A DNA stretch of 64,000 bases, from contig NZ_BOSL01000008.1 of NCBI RefSeq assembly GCF_018403325.1, positions 62,001 through 126,000 on the forward strand, written 5' to 3'. Below, one piece after another: positions 8,738 to 16,977 of this stretch. Under the pieces are notes generated by a model. That model saw only the letters and a list, made by a program, of their open reading frames with translations. It ran no database searches and was not told where the DNA came from. How positions within the stretch are numbered: position 1 is the first letter of the stretch; every line of letters starts with the position of its first letter. Source of the DNA: Paenibacillus vini (lineage in GTDB: Bacteria > Bacillota > Bacilli > Paenibacillales > Paenibacillaceae). The translations under genes and the position numbers were made by a program.

Positions 8738-9627
8738 GATACTCCTCCAAATGATGTCCTCATTTCATATAATTGCGAAATCGTTTCGTCAAGTCTGTCT
8801 TTAATGAGAATTGCATTAGCATATCGAGCTGGAACACCTTCGTAGCCGTAATAAATACCTGCCAACCCTCCGGCAATAGCACCAATGGTATCAGAGTCTC
8901 CCCCTAGATTTGCCGCCTTCTGCACGACTTCTTCGAAACTGGAAGTATGAAGCAGGATATGCAGCACCCACCGAAAAGTATGTACGATGAAACCGCTTGG
9001 CGGACAATCCGGCAGCGCTTCTAAATGTTCTTCGTATTCACTTCTTGCAACCTCTGCCTTTATTGACGTTCTTAAATCCTCCCCTTGCAGTAGACGGTGA
9101 GCGATTCGGTTGTACATGACGCAGACTCCGGCACATCTGGGATCATAATGCGTCATTCTGGACTGCATGGTCGTCACTCGTTCAACGTCAGCCAGCTCCT
9201 CATAAGCCAGCGCCACCGGCAGGCATCGCATGAGCGAGCCATTCCCGCCGCTTTGTCCCATGTCCATGTGAGCAATAAAAGCGGCTTCAAACCAGTCTCC
9301 TTGATATTTTTCAAAAACATGGCGAATGATGTTTCCGATATCTTTAGGCCGGGATTGGTACCATTCCATAAAATAATGCCCGATCGCTTCCCGAAGGTCC
9401 TCCGGATTTTCGAGGATCCCGTCGGCTACGCAAAGCGTCATCATCGTATCATCGGTTACTTCTCCCGGTTCCAGGTTCCATACCCCGCCGCCGATGATTT
9501 CCGTCAAATAGCCATACTGGGCCTTAATCTCCCATTCGTTCATAAATTCAGTTGTTCCGCCAAGCGCGTCTCCTACAGCGACACCATACATTCCGCCCTT
9601 GATGCGGTCCATCAACTTATTGTCCAT
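8734..9627 (-). CDS. ADP-ribosylglycohydrolase (DraG/ARH family)
   Basis: About 297 residues. The family removes ADP-ribose from modified proteins or nucleic acids using two Mg ions. Both metal motifs are visible: GEVTDDTMM around residue 55 and GGDSDTIGAIAGGLAG around residue 250, with the N-terminal IKGGMYGVAVGDALGG also typical. The ATG at 9627 has GGAGGG six nt upstream; the frame is open further up but lacks a ribosome site. Its stop overlaps the next start (8737). Inside a run of immunity-type genes it may act as antidote to an ADP-ribosyltransferase toxin, a known use of this family; no such toxin is in the window, and a housekeeping role is possible. Confidence 0.88.
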   Translation of the reverse strand: MDNKLMDRIKGGMYGVAVGDALGGTTEFMNEWEIKAQYGYLTEIIGGGVWNLEPGEVTDDTMMTLCVADGILENPEDLREAIGHYFMEWYQSRPKDIGNIIRHVFEKYQGDWFEAAFIAHMDMGQSGGNGSLMRCLPVALAYEELADVERVTTMQSRMTHYDPRCAGVCVMYNRIAHRLLQGEDLRTSIKAEVARSEYEEHLEALPDCPPSGFIVHTFRWVLHILLHTSSFEEVVQKAANLGGDSDTIGAIAGGLAGIYYGYEGVPARYANAILIKDRLDETISQLYEMRTSFGGVS

Positions 9628-9640
9628 TCCAATCCCTCCA

Positions 9641-10147
9641 TCAACTTCCAATAACTTCAACACGGGCAAGAAGTACCCACTGATTTACTTCATCGTATCC
9701 GGAAACTTCGGCGATCACACGAGAGCGTGGATACATCAACTCAGCAGGGGTTACAGATTTCAGAGCGGATGTGTCCGTTATACCTACGGCCTGAGGTTCC
9801 AGTAAGTTAATCAAGGTACCTTGTGGAAAAAAGGCTTCTATACATCCTTCCACCCGAGTTCCAACCGGAAACAGACTCTGGGTTCGATGCCAGTCTTCCA
9901 TACCGATTTGAAGCTGCTCGTTCCAAAGTTCCTCGAATTCCGCCTGGCTTATTTCCTTGTAATAGGATTCCTGCGCATCTAGTGGATGTTCTGCCAGCAT
10001 GAAATGATAGTGATCATGTCTTCGATTCGATGTGATACAGCTATCGTCATCCTGATAAACCATCTGTCTGTATGCTACACCGTTGTCATCAATTTCAAAA
10101 TACCAGGTTCCCATTCCAGGCTCCTGGATATCTTTTAAATATTTCAA
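9641..10147 (-). CDS. Unknown protein with a C-terminal S1-like beta-barrel
   Basis: I chose a TTG start at 10147, with GGAG 8 nt upstream, giving about 168 residues; a frame open to 10282 would overlap the previous gene by about 100 nt without a ribosome site. The N-terminal half (MGTWYFEIDDNGVAYRQMVY) looks like a compact beta domain. The C-terminal half (GTRVEGCIEAFFPQGTLINL, then LARVEV) has the rhythm of an S1/OB barrel. Function is unknown. It lies 13 nt from the ADP-ribosylglycohydrolase start, so both are probably one transcript. Confidence 0.6.
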   Translation of the reverse strand: MKYLKDIQEPGMGTWYFEIDDNGVAYRQMVYQDDDSCITSNRRHDHYHFMLAEHPLDAQESYYKEISQAEFEELWNEQLQIGMEDWHRTQSLFPVGTRVEGCIEAFFPQGTLINLLEPQAVGITDTSALKSVTPAELMYPRSRVIAEVSGYDEVNQWVLLARVEVIGS

Positions 10148-10181
10148 AACAGTCACTCCAATCAGATGAGAAAATTCTGCT

Positions 10182-10748
10182 TCAGTAGGTGGAACTTTCA
10201 ATCCTGAAATCTGAATGGATATCAAATTCCGCTGACCCCTTACTCTCTGTTTTTCGCAAAACAAACTCAAAGGTGGGTTCATAATATGAATCCTGCAAAG
10301 TTTCTCCGCCTAATATCTCTATGCTGTACCAGCCGTTTTCAATTTCAATCATTGGCTTATTGTATTGTCGGTAATGATTAAGTAAAGCGTTGACTCTTTC
10401 GTTCGTGAATTGTTCTAATATTCGCCAAGTAAATAGTATGAGGATGTTGTTTTCAACTTGAAGCGAATAGCCGTCTCGTCTGAATTGTAAACGACTGTCT
10501 TTTTTCAACAATTCCGGGGTATCCCCGGAAAGATTAAATATAATGGTATATGGATAGTTCTCAATCCCTACCATGGGAAGGATAATACCATCAAGCACAA
10601 CCTGGTCGCCGCTCTCGTTAGTTGTAAACTCCATTGCTAAATCATCTGAAAGACTATGGGCTTGTTTCCAGCTTTCCAGCCGCAAAATATCTCCGACAAT
10701 GAAATAATTGATAAGGTCATTCAGCACTTCGTTAAATTTGTAGATCAT
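10182..10748 (-). CDS. Unknown immunity-like protein, 188 residues
   Basis: A soluble, acidic protein with several predicted strands (YTIIFNLSGDTPELL, GWYSIEILGGETLQ, PTFEFVLRKTES) and no recognised domain. The ATG at 10748 follows GAGGTAAAATT and overlaps the stop of the Imm10-like gene by 4 nt, a typical coupled arrangement. The pairing with an Imm10 gene suggests an immunity or toxin-neutralising role. Confidence 0.6.
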   Translation of the reverse strand: MIYKFNEVLNDLINYFIVGDILRLESWKQAHSLSDDLAMEFTTNESGDQVVLDGIILPMVGIENYPYTIIFNLSGDTPELLKKDSRLQFRRDGYSLQVENNILILFTWRILEQFTNERVNALLNHYRQYNKPMIEIENGWYSIEILGGETLQDSYYEPTFEFVLRKTESKGSAEFDIHSDFRIESSTY

Positions 10749-11128
10749 AATTTTACCTCAATTTCAATCTCTTGATCTGCATTCAACCTATTAAAATGAC
10801 TTATTAAGGAGTTATATCCTTTTTCATCGATACCATATTCAATGTCTATTGAATCATTTACGCCATGTGATCTTGCGGTCTCTTCCGATAAAAAGATGGA
10901 AATTAATTTTCGACGAATTATGATCCTTAATATCCCCCCGTACTGGGATCTATTTTCACTATTAAGCGTAATATGAATTTTATTTAGGAGGGGGTTGTCC
11001 TCTATATATAAAGATTTTTGAAATAAAACATATTCTTTGGTTTCAAATTCATCATCTGCAAATCCAATTAGTATAGTCTCATCCTCAATACCACAATATA
11101 CAAATGATGCTTTTAGTAAGATTGACAT
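10745..11128 (-). CDS. Imm10-family immunity protein
   Basis: A 127-residue protein whose sequence fits the Immunity protein 10 family of polymorphic toxin systems: an N-terminal strand, then GFADDEFETKEYVLFQKSL, a LNSENRSQYGGILRIII strand pair and a terminal helix (NSLISHFNRL). Imm10 proteins are cytoplasmic and neutralise a cognate toxin by direct binding. The start follows AAGGAG. No toxin with a matching domain is in the window, so this is an orphan immunity gene here, either protecting against kin or left over from a lost toxin locus. Confidence 0.72.
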   Translation of the reverse strand: MSILLKASFVYCGIEDETILIGFADDEFETKEYVLFQKSLYIEDNPLLNKIHITLNSENRSQYGGILRIIIRRKLISIFLSEETARSHGVNDSIDIEYGIDEKGYNSLISHFNRLNADQEIEIEVKL

Positions 11129-11167
11129 TTATTACTCCTTTCTCATTGATGAATTCCTGGTGACCCC

Positions 11168-12052
11168 TTAACTCGAATATAGGGAGCAATACGTGTTTGC
11201 AAAGTTGCCTGCGAGGAGATCCTCTTTTCGAATAAAAAACTGCAATTCTCCAGCGTCCCACCAGCAGAATCCCACGTCCTGATCGGAATCTAGCGCTAGC
11301 AATAACAACGTATCCTGCACTTCCTGCTTCGCTCGATCGGAATCTCCCTTGAAATGATCCGTGATCGTCTTCAACGCCGATTCCATGGAATAGTTATACT
11401 TTTGGCCGGTCAACAGATGAAGTGCCGCTTCGTATTCGCAATCTCCGTGCTGGGTTGAGGGATAACCGAACATCAGGGCCAGATCGTTTGAATTCTCATC
11501 GTTCAATTCGAAGCATAGCTCCTCATATAGTTCATAGTCATGCTCATCGTCTTCTATGATGTCATAATCTACATAACCATAATTAGGAGGTTCCATCGTG
11601 GATCTGGCACTTACCCGATAACCGGTAAACTCACCCTCAAGAGCTGTCTCTTCTGGTGAATGGTAACGTTTAGCTTCCTGAAGCTTCTCTTCCGGCAAAA
11701 ATATTACCTTGTGCTCGATTCCATAGGCGGGTTCATCCACCCCTACGAAAAAGTACAGCATGCCTTTTGCTGGCAATAGTGTTGATACATCATGAGGTAC
11801 CAATTCATTTAAACGAAGCTGAGCCAAGAACGTCATCGGAGTACCGTCAGAATTCACCGGCCATTCTACGATAGCAGGCAAATCCGGATCGCCTCCTATA
11901 CGGGAAAGGCATGTTTCGTTGTAGGTTTCAATCTCTTTCTTGGATAAGCGAATACCTTGGCGTATAGACTCTTTAAAATAATCCATGGCATGTTCGAACT
12001 GGTATTCGTGAACGACCCGCTCAAGTTTATTCTGATGATTTTCAGTTAGCAA
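11168..12052 (-). CDS. YwqG-like protein (DUF1963)
   Basis: A 294-residue DUF1963 protein. Landmarks are SRIGGDPDLPAIVEWPVN, TFLAQLRLNEL, GMLYFFVGVD, MFGYPSTQHGDCE and the C-terminal LLALDSDQDVGFCWWDAGELQFFI. In Bacillus, YwqG lies beside a YeeF-type LXG toxin locus, and the family is repeatedly found in toxin-immunity clusters, though its biochemistry is not established. The start is a TTG at 12052 behind GGAGAG. It heads the better-recognised part of the immunity-type run. Confidence 0.85.
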   Translation of the reverse strand: MLTENHQNKLERVVHEYQFEHAMDYFKESIRQGIRLSKKEIETYNETCLSRIGGDPDLPAIVEWPVNSDGTPMTFLAQLRLNELVPHDVSTLLPAKGMLYFFVGVDEPAYGIEHKVIFLPEEKLQEAKRYHSPEETALEGEFTGYRVSARSTMEPPNYGYVDYDIIEDDEHDYELYEELCFELNDENSNDLALMFGYPSTQHGDCEYEAALHLLTGQKYNYSMESALKTITDHFKGDSDRAKQEVQDTLLLLALDSDQDVGFCWWDAGELQFFIRKEDLLAGNFANTYCSLYSS

Positions 12053-12068
12053 TTCTTACACTCTCCTT

Positions 12069-12299
12069 TTACGACCCAATATAAAGTTTGTTTTCCGCAA
12101 AGACGGCTGAGTATCCTAATCGATACAACTCAAAATATGGTGCGAACGGATCTCCTTTGAGCCCATAACGATGCCATTGGAGATAATAGGAAATCCAGTA
12201 ATCGCAGGCAATCGAGTAATACGCCTCGTCCAATATTTCGATGGATCCATGAGGCAGCATTTGAACCATTTCATAAATACGTAAACAAGAATCTTGCAT
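12069..12299 (-). CDS. Small unknown protein at the head of the immunity-type run
   Basis: A 76-residue frame, rich in aromatic residues (ACDYWISYYLQWHRYG), of unknown family. The ATG at 12299 has no good ribosome site. A strong GGAGAGG instead precedes an ATG at 12315 in another frame, which ends after 14 codons at 12271. This suggests a one-base frameshift near the N-terminus or a short translationally coupled leader. The gene is probably real judging by composition and by its position 17 nt before the YwqG-like gene. Confidence 0.45.
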   Translation of the reverse strand: MQDSCLRIYEMVQMLPHGSIEILDEAYYSIACDYWISYYLQWHRYGLKGDPFAPYFELYRLGYSAVFAENKLYIGS

Positions 12300-12400
12300 A
12301 AGAAGGTTTATTCATATGTACCTCTCCTCTTTCGCTGATCGAGTCATTTCTAATCATATCCTAAGCAGGCATCATTTCTCAAATCAGCAAATAAAACAAA

Positions 12401-12425
12401 AAGAACCGCGTTGTTCGCGGCTCTT
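12401..12425 (-). terminator. Terminator of the ABC exporter operon
   Basis: AAGAACCGCG/CGCGGCTCTT (9 of 10 paired, 5-nt loop). On the minus strand it is followed by TTTTTGTTTTATTTG. It touches the stop codon of the last permease gene. Confidence 0.85.
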
Positions 12426-13183
12426 CAGGCATCTCGCCTCCGGTAAAATATACTAGCTACTATAATAAAGAGCAGGGTCCATAACATTAAAATACCTGTA
12501 CCTTGCAACGCTGTAAGGACATTTACTTCTTCAGATGAAAGCGGCATATACATATAAGATCCTGCCGTATCCGGAAGATACCTTTTCAACCCAGGCAGAA
12601 GGTCTCTCGTCAAAGGACTGACCACAAAATAATAACCAAGCAATATCACTAAAGCAGGTGTAGTTCGTCTGATTAAAGCTCCCATAGCTGCACTGAGAAG
12701 TGTGGTTAAGGTTAGATAGCCTGTCGCACCTGCTATTGCTGCTAACATGGTGTCTATTTCAAGCCCTGTTGCTGTGTCTCTCATTCTTATAAAAGTATAA
12801 AACACACCGGATGCAGCGATTATAAACGCAGCGGGAATGGTTACGATTGCCAAGGCTAAATGCTTCAAGGATAATTGCAGCCCACGCCAAGGTACGGTAG
12901 TTAAAGTTGTTCGAATCTGTCCGCCGGTATACTCCGAACAAGCAGCTAAGATTCCCAGAATAATAAATCCTGCTTGAAGATATCCCATAGAAGCAAGACC
13001 TATATTCAATATACTTTGCGTCCCTGCTGTCTCTTGCAGACCAACCGAAGTAAATGCTGCGGCTAAAAATAAATTGAGAATGAAAGTGCCTATAAGCGTG
13101 AGCCACGTCAAAGGTAGTGTAATTAATTTGCCTAGTTCAGCACCAAGAATTAGAGTTATCTTTTTACTTGAAGGAACCCTCAT
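12425..13183 (-). CDS. ABC-2 type permease, second subunit (LanG/BcrB-like)
   Basis: A 252-residue integral membrane protein with six hydrophobic segments (e.g. LTLIGTFILNLFLAAAF, LILGILAACSEYTGGQIRTT, VILLGYYFVVSPL, LWTLLFIIVASIFYRRR). The EYxxGQIRTTL motif is typical of ABC-2 permeases of lantibiotic-immunity and bacitracin-type exporters. Its start overlaps the preceding permease stop by 4 nt. With the neighbouring permease and ATPase it should form a cytoplasmic-membrane exporter that protects against an antimicrobial peptide, judged by the attached two-component system. Confidence 0.82.
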   Translation of the reverse strand: MRVPSSKKITLILGAELGKLITLPLTWLTLIGTFILNLFLAAAFTSVGLQETAGTQSILNIGLASMGYLQAGFIILGILAACSEYTGGQIRTTLTTVPWRGLQLSLKHLALAIVTIPAAFIIAASGVFYTFIRMRDTATGLEIDTMLAAIAGATGYLTLTTLLSAAMGALIRRTTPALVILLGYYFVVSPLTRDLLPGLKRYLPDTAGSYMYMPLSSEEVNVLTALQGTGILMLWTLLFIIVASIFYRRRDA

Positions 13184-13929
13184 GCCGCAACGTCCCTCCT
13201 ATGAAATACAATAGCTGCAACAATGAAAAGGACAAATACCCAGGCAAACATGACTAAACCGCCTGTGAAGGGGGTGAGAAACCTGTCGCTAGTAAACATA
13301 AACATTTCAATACCAACCCGATCCGGTAAGTATAACGCCAACTTCGTAACCTTAGAAAGCAGGAAACTGAATGATACAACGGAGGTATTTATGATCAGCA
13401 CAGCAAGTGGAATAATGCCGTTCCTAGTCAGAACAGTAATCCCAAATGCCAAAAGTGCGGTAAATGTCCAGTAACAAACTGCACCGATCAGTTTGGACAC
13501 TTCAAATGCAGGGGTGTACTCACCAAGAACGAAATGAGTGGCTGAAATAGTGGTCATAATAGCAACAACACTAAGCAGTATGCTGGTCACGGTCACAGCG
13601 CAAGCTTTGGCCAGCAATAAATGAAACCTTGATGAAACAACCGTTAAGCTTGTTGTAATCTGTTGTCCTCCACCTGATTCACTGCTCTCTGTCAAATACT
13701 CACTGCTGACGGCAAGCACTCCGAGAATAATGACACCTTGCACACCAAGAGCTAATCCGATATATCCAACTTCCGATAGCCGTGTGCTGACTCCAGCAAG
13801 GATCTCTTCTTTTTGTGCCATACTTTCCAAGGCAGATATAGCCGCCGGGGCAATTGCTCCAATAAGATAGGCAAGCCAAATGCCCGGCAGAGAGAACAAT
13901 TTAGATAGTTCCGCGTTGAACGCCCTCAT
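13180..13929 (-). CDS. ABC-2 type permease, first subunit (LanE/BcrB-like)
   Basis: A 249-residue membrane protein, paralogous in layout to the next gene: an N-terminal cytoplasmic helix (MRAFNAELSKLFSLPG), six hydrophobic segments, an EYLTESSESGGGQQITTSL loop equivalent to the ABC-2 EYxxGxxxTTL motif, and a terminal FHRRDVAA tail. Both flanking junctions overlap by 4 nt, so all three exporter genes are translated together. Two unequal permeases with one ATPase is the arrangement of LanFEG immunity exporters. Confidence 0.82.
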   Translation of the reverse strand: MRAFNAELSKLFSLPGIWLAYLIGAIAPAAISALESMAQKEEILAGVSTRLSEVGYIGLALGVQGVIILGVLAVSSEYLTESSESGGGQQITTSLTVVSSRFHLLLAKACAVTVTSILLSVVAIMTTISATHFVLGEYTPAFEVSKLIGAVCYWTFTALLAFGITVLTRNGIIPLAVLIINTSVVSFSFLLSKVTKLALYLPDRVGIEMFMFTSDRFLTPFTGGLVMFAWVFVLFIVAAIVFHRRDVAA

Positions 13930-14639
13930 ACCGTGTCACCCGCTTTCTCAGATGTCAGGGCAAAAAAGGCTTCCTCCAGCGAAGAATGGTTACCTATTAC
14001 TTGTTCCAGGGTTCCGTCGGCAACGATTTTTCCATGCTTAATAATCACCACGTCATCAACCGTCTCCGCAAGCTCTCCCATTAGATGACTGGATAGTAAC
14101 ACCGTATTCCCGGATTCGGCACGTTCACGTAAAAATGTCCGAATAAATCGAATTCCTTCCGGGTCGAGTCCATTTACGGGTTCATCTAAAACCAGTATTT
14201 GGGGATCACCCAGAAGCGCAGCCGCCATTCCAAGTCTCTTCCCCATACCCAGGGAATACTTCCCTACTTTTTGACCCGCTGCATCAGTAAGACCTACGAT
14301 TTCCAAAACTTCCTCGACACGTGAGTTAGGCAAACCTGCGGCACGAGCAATCCATCGTAAATGAGCTCGTCCTGTCCGCTTACGATGTGCTCCTGATCCA
14401 TCAAGTGAGGCGCCTACGGTAGCTAGAGGATTATGTAATTCTGCGAATGGCTTGCCATTAATGAGTGCACTCCCTGAGGTGGCGCGATCCAATCCAAGCA
14501 GGATGCGAAGCGTAGAGCTTTTACCTGCCCCATTCGGACCTAAAAAACCAGTCACTCTACCAGGTCTAGCCTTAAAGCTGATGCCCGATAAGATTTCATG
14601 AGTTCCGCGATGTTTGACCAAGTTATTAATTTCAAGCAA
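13926..14639 (-). CDS. ABC transporter ATPase (LanF/BcrA-like)
   Basis: About 237 residues, a single nucleotide-binding domain. Walker A is GPNGAGKSS, the Q-loop region is replaced by VGASLDGSGAHRKRTG, the signature is YSLGMGKRLGMA, Walker B is ILVLDEPVNGLDP and the switch His is in LLSSHLMGEL. The non-canonical signature (LGMGKR instead of LSGGQ) is characteristic of the BcrA/LanF branch. The start is a TTG at 14639 behind GGAAG; the frame is open to 14684 without a ribosome site. It energises the two downstream permeases. Likely substrates are cell-envelope-active peptides; no lantibiotic biosynthetic genes are nearby. Confidence 0.88.
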   Translation of the reverse strand: MLEINNLVKHRGTHEILSGISFKARPGRVTGFLGPNGAGKSSTLRILLGLDRATSGSALINGKPFAELHNPLATVGASLDGSGAHRKRTGRAHLRWIARAAGLPNSRVEEVLEIVGLTDAAGQKVGKYSLGMGKRLGMAAALLGDPQILVLDEPVNGLDPEGIRFIRTFLRERAESGNTVLLSSHLMGELAETVDDVVIIKHGKIVADGTLEQVIGNHSSLEEAFFALTSEKAGDTV

Positions 14640-14731
14640 CCATAACACTTCCTTTCTGTTATGGTTCCAATTATAGAGATGCAAAGTAACATTACAGCTA
14701 TCCTGTCGTTTACTTCTGGTTTACCTTTAGG

Positions 14732-15742
14732 TTAAGCTCTGCCGATAGCTACGTTTGTGCCATCTTCATTGGATGTAAAGTCAGCATTCAGATTCATTTT
14801 ATTTAACATATAATCGCAAGTTGATAAACCAATCCCCGCTCCACCCCCATGGGAAGATTTGTTCAGACCAGGACCTCGGTCCGCAATAATAACTAGTTCT
14901 CTTTTTACATCCACCGCAATGTGTGCGTATTTCCCCTCTGCTGCATGGCGAACAATATTCTGAAACAAATTATCCAGAACCCTTGTCATCCATTTCGGAT
15001 CTGCTTCCCAATAAAAAGTTTCGTCAGCCGGTAAATCCACATCAAGCTGAATTCCATGTTCTTCAAATACGGGATACCACGCAGCAACGGCTGCCCTTAC
15101 TAAACGTCCAATATCCGTTGAAACGGGCTCAAAAGGATGTTTCCCTGAGGTAAGCAAGGTATAGGAAAGTAGATCATCCATTAGGTCTCCGACCCTTGTG
15201 ATCGTATGGTTGATCTCTGTTAATGAGTGTTGACCTTCTACACTTATGGGTTCTTTGTTTAATCTGGTGACATGTCCTCTCATAATAGTAAGCGGCGTTC
15301 GCAGGTCGTGAGATAAATTTGCAATGAGTCGATGTCTCAGTAATTCCTCTTCATATGCTTGCTTGCGGCTTCCCTCCAACTGCTGAATCATCCAATTAAA
15401 AGAGCTCCCTAACTGGTCTATCTCATCCATGCGATCCGCTTGAACAGATATGGGTTTAGGAAAGGAGTTAGTTATTGCTGAAGATGACATGACTTCCTGC
15501 AAACTGGCGAGACGCTTTTGAAGTTTCAAGAAAAACAGCCAAGATAAGACCACAAATGCAACAATAATAAAAACAAACAATAGAACAGTAACGTAAAACA
15601 AATGTAACGTATTTACATTATTTTCATGGATATCAGAAACCCCAAAAAATGCACTGATGAAAATAAGCAGAATAGGAGGAAGAAAGATAAATAGAAAATG
15701 TACTTTTAGGAAACGGTGAAATAAGGATCTGTTTTGCTTCAT
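14732..15742 (-). CDS. Sensor histidine kinase of the ABC exporter locus
   Basis: A 336-residue membrane kinase. Two transmembrane helices (about 12-32 and 45-69) enclose only a very short external loop, so the stimulus is probably sensed in or at the membrane. A HAMP-like linker leads to the H-box LIANLSHDLRTPLTIM, the N-box VLDNLFQNIVRHA, and the G boxes DRGPGLN and GGAGIGLST. The start overlaps the regulator stop (ATGA), and the exporter ATPase begins 92 nt downstream. This is the layout of peptide-responsive LanRK/BceRS-like systems; phosphorylation of the partner regulator should turn on the exporter. Confidence 0.88.
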   Translation of the reverse strand: MKQNRSLFHRFLKVHFLFIFLPPILLIFISAFFGVSDIHENNVNTLHLFYVTVLLFVFIIVAFVVLSWLFFLKLQKRLASLQEVMSSSAITNSFPKPISVQADRMDEIDQLGSSFNWMIQQLEGSRKQAYEEELLRHRLIANLSHDLRTPLTIMRGHVTRLNKEPISVEGQHSLTEINHTITRVGDLMDDLLSYTLLTSGKHPFEPVSTDIGRLVRAAVAAWYPVFEEHGIQLDVDLPADETFYWEADPKWMTRVLDNLFQNIVRHAAEGKYAHIAVDVKRELVIIADRGPGLNKSSHGGGAGIGLSTCDYMLNKMNLNADFTSNEDGTNVAIGRA

Positions 15743-16416
15743 ATTTTCACCCGATAGCCTATTCCCTTCAACGTTTCAATGATCTCCGGGGAATCGGGAT
15801 GACGTTCCAGCTTTTGACGCAGCCGGTGGATGTGCACCATTAATGTCTTATCACCGGTTATGTATGCTTCTTCCCAAATGGCTTCATAGATTTGTTCTTT
15901 TGTTAAAACTTGATTCGGGTGGCGCAGGAAATACATTAGTATTTGATGCTGTTTCCCCGTCAATATAATTTCTTCTCCTGTCTCTTTGTCAAATATCATT
16001 TGACCTTCCGGATCTACTTCAATCTGATTTCCTAATGAAATTCGTTCGGAATGTGTACCACCTTTTCTACGGATTAATACTTCTAATCTTGCAACCAATT
16101 CATCCGTATGGAAGGGTTTCGTTACATAGTCATCAGCAAATTGTAATCCGTCTACCTTATCATCGATCGATGTTCGAGCAGATAACAGCAAGATAGGAAC
16201 ATCTGGAGCCGCCTTTTTTAAACGTTTTCCCACCGTAAAACCGTCTAATCCAGGTAACATGATATCCAAAATAACGACTTCATGACGATTTACTTCTCTT
16301 TCGGCACCTTCACCGGTAAGCAGCCATTGTACTGAAAACCCTCGCTGTTCCAATTCTTCTTTTAGCAGGCTGCCTATCTTCTCATTATCTTCAATATATA
16401 ACACGCTTCTTTTCAA
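15739..16416 (-). CDS. OmpR-family response regulator of the ABC exporter locus
   Basis: A 225-residue regulator. The receiver domain has the acidic pair IEDNEK, phospho-acceptor Asp in EVVILDIMLPG, LLLSARTS and the Lys of DDYVTKPF. The C-terminal winged helix (about residues 125-225) has LTGKQHQILMYFLRHPNQVL and VHIHRLRQKLE. The start is TTG at 16416 with GAGGG 7 nt upstream. It is the first gene of a five-gene unit: regulator, kinase, ATPase, permease, permease. Confidence 0.9.
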   Translation of the reverse strand: MKRSVLYIEDNEKIGSLLKEELEQRGFSVQWLLTGEGAEREVNRHEVVILDIMLPGLDGFTVGKRLKKAAPDVPILLLSARTSIDDKVDGLQFADDYVTKPFHTDELVARLEVLIRRKGGTHSERISLGNQIEVDPEGQMIFDKETGEEIILTGKQHQILMYFLRHPNQVLTKEQIYEAIWEEAYITGDKTLMVHIHRLRQKLERHPDSPEIIETLKGIGYRVKI

Positions 16417-16533
16417 GTAACATCCCTCTCTCTAAATCGGGTTCTCTATTAGACAGAGTAACACATACAACTTAAAAAATGGTTTGCCTCTAAGATTATT
16501 TTAATTTGAGCCAACCTCAGCTTTATACAATAA

Positions 16534-16563
16534 AAAACCAATGAGCTTGAACTCATTGGTTTT
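16534..16563 (-). terminator. Terminator of the sulfur/rhodanese operon
   Basis: A 12-bp perfect stem (AAAACCAATGAG/CTCATTGGTTTT, 6-nt loop) just past the last rhodanese gene. On the minus strand the arm's own TTTT serves as U-tract. The 176-bp gap to 16416 otherwise holds only the upstream region of the response regulator. Confidence 0.8.
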
Positions 16564-16592
16564 AATTTGGATAGCATAATGCTTATAAGTGC

Positions 16593-16964
16593 TTATCTTT
16601 GAATCGAACCCTTCCATGACATAATTCCGCCTCGTAAATCTGCTACATTGGAATAACCATGTCGCCCAAGAACCTTTGCGGCCTGTTTGCTTCGCATGCC
16701 GCTCTGACAGTAGACCAAAACCGCCCGATCTTTGGGAATTTCGCTCATACGCTGCTGTAGCTGACTCAGTGGGATATTGACCGCGCCTTTAATATGACCG
16801 CGCTTATATTCATGAGCCTCCCGGACGTCGATCACCTTACTCCCCTTTGTTTCACTTTGAAACTGATCCGCAGTCAGGGTTCGCAAACCTTTCACTGGAG
16901 CAAACTGTTTATAGAGCATCCAAATTACAAATATCAATAGTACTGAATAAAGTAGATAATTCAT
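16593..16964 (-). CDS. Membrane-anchored rhodanese
   Basis: A 123-residue protein. One N-terminal transmembrane helix (MNYLLYSVLLIFVIWMLYKQF) is followed by a single rhodanese domain with VIDVREAHEYKRGHIKGAV and active-site loop YCQSGMRSK, whose Cys carries the persulfide. The ATG at 16964 lies behind GAGGTGAAGG; the frame is open to 17009 but overlaps the previous gene without a ribosome site. It is the last gene of the persulfide operon and would place sulfane-sulfur transfer at the membrane. Its sulfur acceptor is unknown. Confidence 0.85.
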   Translation of the reverse strand: MNYLLYSVLLIFVIWMLYKQFAPVKGLRTLTADQFQSETKGSKVIDVREAHEYKRGHIKGAVNIPLSQLQQRMSEIPKDRAVLVYCQSGMRSKQAAKVLGRHGYSNVADLRGGIMSWKGSIQR

Positions 16965-16977
16965 TCTTCCTTCACCT

